From Tulasnella sp. 424 (taxonomy: Eukaryota; Basidiomycota; Agaricomycetes; Cantharellales; Tulasnellaceae), in the NCBI GenBank assembly GCA_019633425.1, contig WSUB01000133.1:1-64000 (forward strand): a stretch of 64,000 nucleotides of DNA, read 5' to 3'. Both the position numbers and the translations under genes were made by a program. This document shows, piece by piece, positions 59,351-64,000 of this stretch. The stretch's first letter is position 1. Each line of letters begins with the position of its first letter. The notes beneath the pieces are model-generated. The model searched no databases and was not told the origin of the DNA. It saw nothing but the letters and a program-made list of their open reading frames with translations.

Positions 59351-59428
59351 CCGGATTCGAGGCGCGTAGAAGGCGTATCGAGACCAGTCGGCACTCTGGA
59401 TGTCTTCTCGAAACTCCTAGAGGATTTG
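59351..59428. repeat. 78-base copy right of the gap
   Basis: Partner of 59174-59251. Confidence 0.85.
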
Positions 59429-59792
59429 TTTAGAGGACCTACAAAGATTTGAATAACGAGAGCACTTGCCCACTCATCATTGGATCCCTGTCTCATCGGT
59501 CCGACCAACATCAACAACGGGGCAAATGACTTGATACTGTGCCAGATTTGATCAAGGGCAGGCTCGCTCCACTCTCGACACACCCTTGCAACTGAAGGGT
59601 AGTCCTCAGGATCTAAGTTGCGGATTATCATGCATAGAAGCTCGGGGACGTTAAGGGGAGAAAGTGCAGCTAAACGGAGGAAGCGGAGTCAGTTGCCTGA
59701 ACCTCGGTCTCCATGAAGAACCCACTTTGTACGAGCTCTGAATCAGCGGTTATTGCTTGTATTATTGGGTAGTCATGGGAGATTTGCGCCAT

Positions 59793-60516
59793 GAGCTAGA
59801 AGCGCGCTGGATAGATACGTAGATCGTGGGATGTGGTGGTTGGGATGAACTCCAGGTGGGCTGGTTCCCACCGTTTCTCCAGGTTCGATCAATGCCGAAA
59901 TCGAACCGCCAAAGGCAGCTTTCGTCGACAGCCACGTAAGCAGAAGCCAGTCCCTGAAATTCATTGCGTTACCTCTTGATCTATTTCAGAACGCCTAATT
60001 TGACTCTCAACCGTTTCCTTTACGGTTCACTAATTGATGTGTTCACACTCTCCACATAACATGATCAAGGCATACACGATACATTGCGTTATTGCGTGCG
60101 CCCTCCGTGTTTATGATCGATATTGTCACTCCCTCTCGAACGGCCTTCAGAGCGATCGCAATTCCTTATGTATTGACGACGCGGAACGGAAGGACTGTGG
60201 TCGAAATGCTCTGGGACCCGGGAAGGGAAGGATGTGGAACTAAAAACGCTTCAAGCTTCGGTTTGTCGACGTCGTGATGACCGCTTAAGAATAGGATCCT
60301 TTTTTTTCCCGTCTCGGTATAGACTCGTTAACGAGGAGCTCAAAGCAGTGCAATCGAGGTCAACTTTTGTCGTGTGATAGTACATCAAACATATTTCAAT
60401 TATTCAGTAGACCTCGGGGTGGCGACCTGCAGCGTCGTGTGATTCGGCTGGGTGTCAAGATGATGCATCAGATCAACTACCCCACCAGAATGAGTTAGAT
60501 CAACTACTCTAACATC
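59793..60516. other. Intergenic, nothing recognised
   Basis: 5' flank of gene D, with remnants of the cassette leader (VNESC/ETVGTSPPG-type frame at about 59840-59960), then unique sequence. Confidence 0.45.
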
Positions 60517-60570
60517 ATGTATATTAGAAAATTGCTATGCAACGAGGTGGGTGTCCGAGGGTGCCCGACC

Positions 60571-60837
60571 ATGTCTGCGCACGAAGCCGCAGCCATTCGC
60601 CGCATCCTCGCTGTACCGTCTCAGCATTCGCTCACGTTCGCGTCGAATTCGTCGTCCACTACGTCCCTTGGGCTTACACCTCGGCCGTCGGGTTCGCCCT
60701 CGGTGTCCTCGCGCGCCTTGTCGTCCACGTATTACACCCCTGCATCGTTCATAGAGAGTCCATACCCTTCGCTTCGGCGTAGCCTCACAGCACCGGCACA
60801 ACATCCCTATGCGCTCGCCGCACCGGTGCATGAGTAA
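60571..60837 (+). pseudogene. 3' half of the serine-rich gene, orphan copy
   Basis: From ATGTCTGCGCACGAAGCC it matches 54671-54937 almost base for base (SAHEAAAIRRILAVPSQHSL.. to the stop), but the first 108 codons of the parent are absent. The frame stays open from a new ATG at 60517, so an 106-residue product is possible. Truncation at a sharp breakpoint argues for a duplication remnant. Confidence 0.7.
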
Positions 60838-61566
60838 TTCCCCCCCTCGCTCCACGCAACTGCATTCCAGCTTAATGCTGTCCTTCTCCCCTCCTTCACT
60901 TCTAATCTTATGCCATTGCACCCTCTTTTGCGTACCATGTCTTCTCTCATTCCTGTCGTTTATGTCTCTGTGTCTTTCTCACTTCATCTATCTTGGGTCC
61001 TCGGTCACGGTACTTTGCATCATCAGCCCTCTGTACTCTCCATCTCTTTCTCGCACTGCATGTAACAACCTCATCGTCTCGTCCTTGTGGCCATGGTATC
61101 TCTGGAAAACATAGTCGTCTCTCTGGCCCCTTATCTTGTATGCTCTATGCTATTGTCGGCAATCTAGCTACCGTTCCTTGGTTTCACTGAAGGCACTCGG
61201 ATGACTTCCATCCGTATCGACAACGTATAGCAAATGGAAATGAAAATCGCGACTCCTAGACGTAGGATAGAGAGCCCCGGGATCGCGTGCGTTCATTTCG
61301 TCAGCGTGTCAAGGGTTGGATGATGTCGCATGATAGTAACCTTCACCGGAAAAGCGGAAGACGCGAAAGCCAAGTCTAAAATCGGCTCCCGCCCAAGGCA
61401 GTTCACGCCATACACACGGATCCAAGTTTCATGAAATGAATTGGGGCCATTGGGATTGAATTCTATACTCGTGCTATTGTATGAAAACCAACTACGAACG
61501 CATTGCAATACGGTGTATCAGGGTAGGCATATTACACAACTACTTCTTTATATTAAACATAGATCG
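60838..61566. other. Duplicated convergent 3' flank
   Basis: Copy of 54938-55656; see that entry. No gene of its own. Confidence 0.6.
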
Positions 61567-61900
61567 CTACGTGTCAACCTCTGCGGCCATTGGCTCAGAT
61601 TCCTTCCGTTGGAATTTAAGGTCTGAAATGACCAATAGCCAGCCGGAGATATAACCAAGAATTGGTAACTCGGTATATCGAACATCCGCAGACCGAGGTA
61701 GAACGGCCGCCAGATATGCGGCCACATCCTCGTAGCTCGCCTCCGGAGATGGCGAGGTTCCCACATTGGTTGCGGTGGTTGGGATGCCAAACTCCAGGTG
61801 GGCTGGTTCCCACCGTTTCTCCAGGTTCGATCGATGCCGACAAAAGGCAGCTTTCGTTGACAGCCACACAAGCAAACAGCTAGCCCCTGAAATTCACACC
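61567..61900 (-). pseudogene. Collapsed F-box gene remnant
   Basis: The C-terminal end of the F-box C/D type (SPEASYEDVAAYLAAVLPRS to AAEVDT and stop) is joined directly to the 5' leader sequence of the same cassette (VNESC.., ETVGTSPPG). About 1.5 kb holding the F-box and solenoid is missing, so this is a deletion remnant. Confidence 0.75.
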
Positions 61901-62604
61901 GTTCCCTCTGAGCAGTCTGGGCGGTCGACAATTTCTGAATTAGCTGTAAGCCGTTTCTCTTCCCCTCCAAACTAGTCTTCGTCCCTTCACCTTTGTCAGT
62001 CATCTTTACGGCGGTATTCTTTATTTTTGCTTTCCTCTCCTTCTAGTCTTGATAATCCTTTAGATATATACTATGCCCCCTCTGTCTACTCAACGTGAAA
62101 CGTATGTACCGGATCGCTGCGCACGATCTTTGCGCTCATAGTCGATCTGGTCACTTCCTCCCGGAAGACCTTGAAACAATTGGGTTCCCTGAAGACCAGG
62201 ACATGAGGGGATGATACCAATCACGCAGGAAGCGACCGAACCAAAAATCCAGTGTGTTGAGGATGGATGACGTCGTATGACAGGATTGTCCGGAAAAGTG
62301 GAAGATTTGAGGGCAAAGTCTAATATCGGCTCCCGCCCCAGGCATCACCTGCCTGACACGCGGGTCAAGGTTTCGCCAAATAGAATTCGATTTTATAAAT
62401 GTGCAAATATTAACATATCGCAAATCGGTGGATTAGGGCTATGCATGGGTAGCTTGAAACAGTGCGTTGTACTACTTTGATGGTTCGGTGTCGAAATAAT
62501 GGAAATAATGGATTACGTTGACTCCTCTCCTGAGGTAGCTGGCTCTTCTCCTGAGGTAGTTTCTGCAAGTACTTCTTTAGAAAGTGGACGCCTTCTAGTT
62601 AATG
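61901..62604. other. Spacer before F-box gene E
   Basis: Contains flank sequence related to 57480-57900 (CGCTGCGCACGATCTT, CGTATGACAGGA..GAAAAG..GAAGA). No gene supported. Confidence 0.5.
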
Positions 62605-64000
62605 CTACCCCCCATCCCCGTCCCGCCCAGCCCGCCCCCGTTTAGAGTCAAGGTCGTCGACGATCTGTCGCCAGCTGGAGAATTTACCAGGGCCGGGTAT
62701 CCTGGTATATCGAACATCCGCAGCATGAGGTAGAACGGCCGCGAGATATGCAACCACGTTCTCATGGCTCGCCTTCGGACACGGCGAGACTCCCACGTTC
62801 AAGATCCGGAACACTGGTGCTGGGAATCGCCCCTGAGGTGCAGGAAGGGGTGGGTTGCAGGTAAATAGTAGATGCAGCTCCTCGAGGGAAGGAAGATGAC
62901 GAAGGAAGGACGGTAGTAGCGATAAGTCGTTTTGAATCTCTATTCCTGCTGGAGGCCACCTCATCGACCGCTGGCTCCTATTGTGACGGAACTGGAGGTG
63001 CTGGATCTTCGGCCAAGAAGCTCCCATCTCCCGCACTTCCGATTCGGACAGGGAAAGGGGGGCAGTTACATATAATATGAGTGTCTCCAGGTTCCGAAGT
63101 CCCATCAGTTCTTGGATGACCTGGGAATATAGAGAGCTGTCTTGGGTTTGTTCCGCCGGGATTGGTAGATCAAGCTGGAGGCTTTTCAACAGAGGTTGTT
63201 CTGCTACCAGTCTTTGAATCATGGACAGTACTTCTACTGATGGTCTTGGAACATCGGTGCTGAGGGGAGCTATGTCGAGATTCTGGAGGGCTGGGAGATT
63301 GAAAATTAAGGTCCACGTCTGGCTATCGAAGGGAAGTTTTGCCGTGAGACTTGATATCTTGCTGCTGTGCTTGGCTAAGCACGCGTTGAACGCCTCGAGC
63401 AGGGTCGCATCACCGATGGAGATTCTCACTTGGAGGCTTTCCAGACATGGGTCGGGGAGCATCGCTGTGGCGCGAACAACAGCCTGTATATGCGGGACGG
63501 AACCAAGCGGGGATCTGATGGTGAATGCTTCGCCCACGCTGAGCTTCCGCAACGACTGGGACATGAGCGTTATCGCTTGGGATTCTGCCGTCGTAGACAC
63601 ATGGATGGACGAAGGGCGGGGTAATTTAAGATGTGACGGAATATGGTCCACAATGGCTCGGAAAGCCTGATCTGAGACTCTCATATTCCACAGTAATGCA
63701 GAGAATATGATGTTGCGGATTCGAGGAGCATAGAAGGCGAATCGAGACCAGTTCGCATCGTGGATTCCTCCTGTAAAATCCTGAAGAATTTGTTTAGAGG
63801 ATAAACTCGGAGCTGCGAGATGAGGGTACTTACCCACTCGCCTCCAGTTCCCCGACTGATCGGTCCGACTAATCTCAACAATGGGACAAGTGAAGTCAAC
63901 CTGTGCCAGATCTGATCAAGAGCTAGCTCGCTCCACATCCGGCACACTCTTGCGGCTGAAGTTTTGTCCTTCCTAGTTAAGTTCCTGATTATCATTTCTA
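62605..64000 (-). CDS. F-box protein E (5' end beyond the window)
   Basis: Exons (minus): 64000-63834 (partial), 63780-62605. Visible product about 447 residues. The F-box is cut by the window edge but shows EMIIRNLTRKDKTSAARVCR, MWSELALDQIWHRLTSLVPL. Exon 2: WSRFAFYAPRIRNIIFSALL, VDHIPSHLKLPRPSSIHV, LRNLETLILYVTAPLSLSES, LSLLPSFLRHLPSLEELHLL. The intron is 53 bp, as in C and D, but with donor GTAAGT. It is more diverged than C is from D, so it is an older copy. No damage in the visible part. Confidence 0.82.

Larger units (their letters stand above)
58043..59792 (-). pseudogene. F-box gene D, frameshifted and broken by a gap
   Basis: Close paralog of gene C. Exon 2 (58043 to 59239, counting across the gap as an artefact) is fully open and collinear (VDHIPSHFGLPRPSSIRLS.., LRNLETLALYVTGPLSLSES). 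Exon 1 starts MAQISHDYPIIQAITADSEL but has a net +2 shift near 59670-59690 (relative to C) that leads to a TAG before the F-box; from the in-frame ATG at 59631 the rest reads MIIRNLDPEDYPSVARVCRE. The intron donor is GCAAGT as in C, 53 bp long (59417-59469). Either a recent pseudogene, or a gene with a sequencing error or different first exon. A run of N (59252-59350) interrupts exon 2. Confidence 0.72.

Overview
This window is nuclear DNA of a filamentous basidiomycete, most likely an agaricomycete. The evidence is many short introns (about 50-100 bp, GT..AG with CTRAY-like branch sites) that fall exactly where conserved proteins need them, a CBM1-bearing GH11 xylanase, a GH45-type secreted enzyme, a DUF6535 membrane protein, and F-box families of the kind expanded in mushrooms. 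The order cannot be fixed from sequence alone. Most genes are multi-exon; the exon maps here were worked out by hand from splice sites, reading phase and protein family, with no RNA evidence.

Layout. 0.5-1.5 kb: GH11 xylanase with a separate CBM1 exon (minus). 2.2-3.5 kb: a non-autonomous inverted-repeat transposon flanked by a 6-bp direct repeat. 3.7-4.7 kb: Arp2/3 subunit ARPC4 (minus). 4.7-11 kb: a Mei2-like triple-RRM RNA-binding protein (minus) and, beside it, a tandem duplicated and internally deleted pseudogene copy. 11-15 kb: gene-poor, with a 3-copy ~160 bp tandem repeat and a decayed DM9 copy. 15.5-18.8 kb: two tandem genes for gag-like + DM9 (DUF3421-like) fusion proteins. 19.8-20.5 kb: Mediator subunit MED31. 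21.7-34.7 kb: a rearranged block holding two PP2C phosphatases around an intact DUF6535 gene and its pseudogene. 35.8-37.4 kb: a GRF zinc-finger/coiled-coil protein (minus), divergent from a GH45-like secreted protein (37.8-38.9 kb). 39-42.4 kb: two tandem F-box genes. 43.1-46 kb: an Arf6-type GTPase (minus) and a cysteine synthase (plus) sharing a short divergent intergenic region. 46.7-50.9 kb: a 1254-residue ankyrin-repeat protein (minus). 50.9-54.3 kb: no recognisable gene. 54.3-64 kb: a repeatedly duplicated cassette (a serine-rich small protein plus an opposite-strand F-box gene) in several states of decay, with a 99-base N gap at 59252-59350 that looks like an assembly artefact.

Housekeeping genes (ARPC4, Mei2-like, MED31, Arf6, cysteine synthase, ankyrin protein) alternate with young lineage-specific tandem families (gag-DM9, DUF6535, PP2C, F-box). 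These families show fresh duplication, truncation, frameshift, intron donor change and possibly new intron formation. No operon-like functional linkage is seen; what ties the window together is local segmental duplication.
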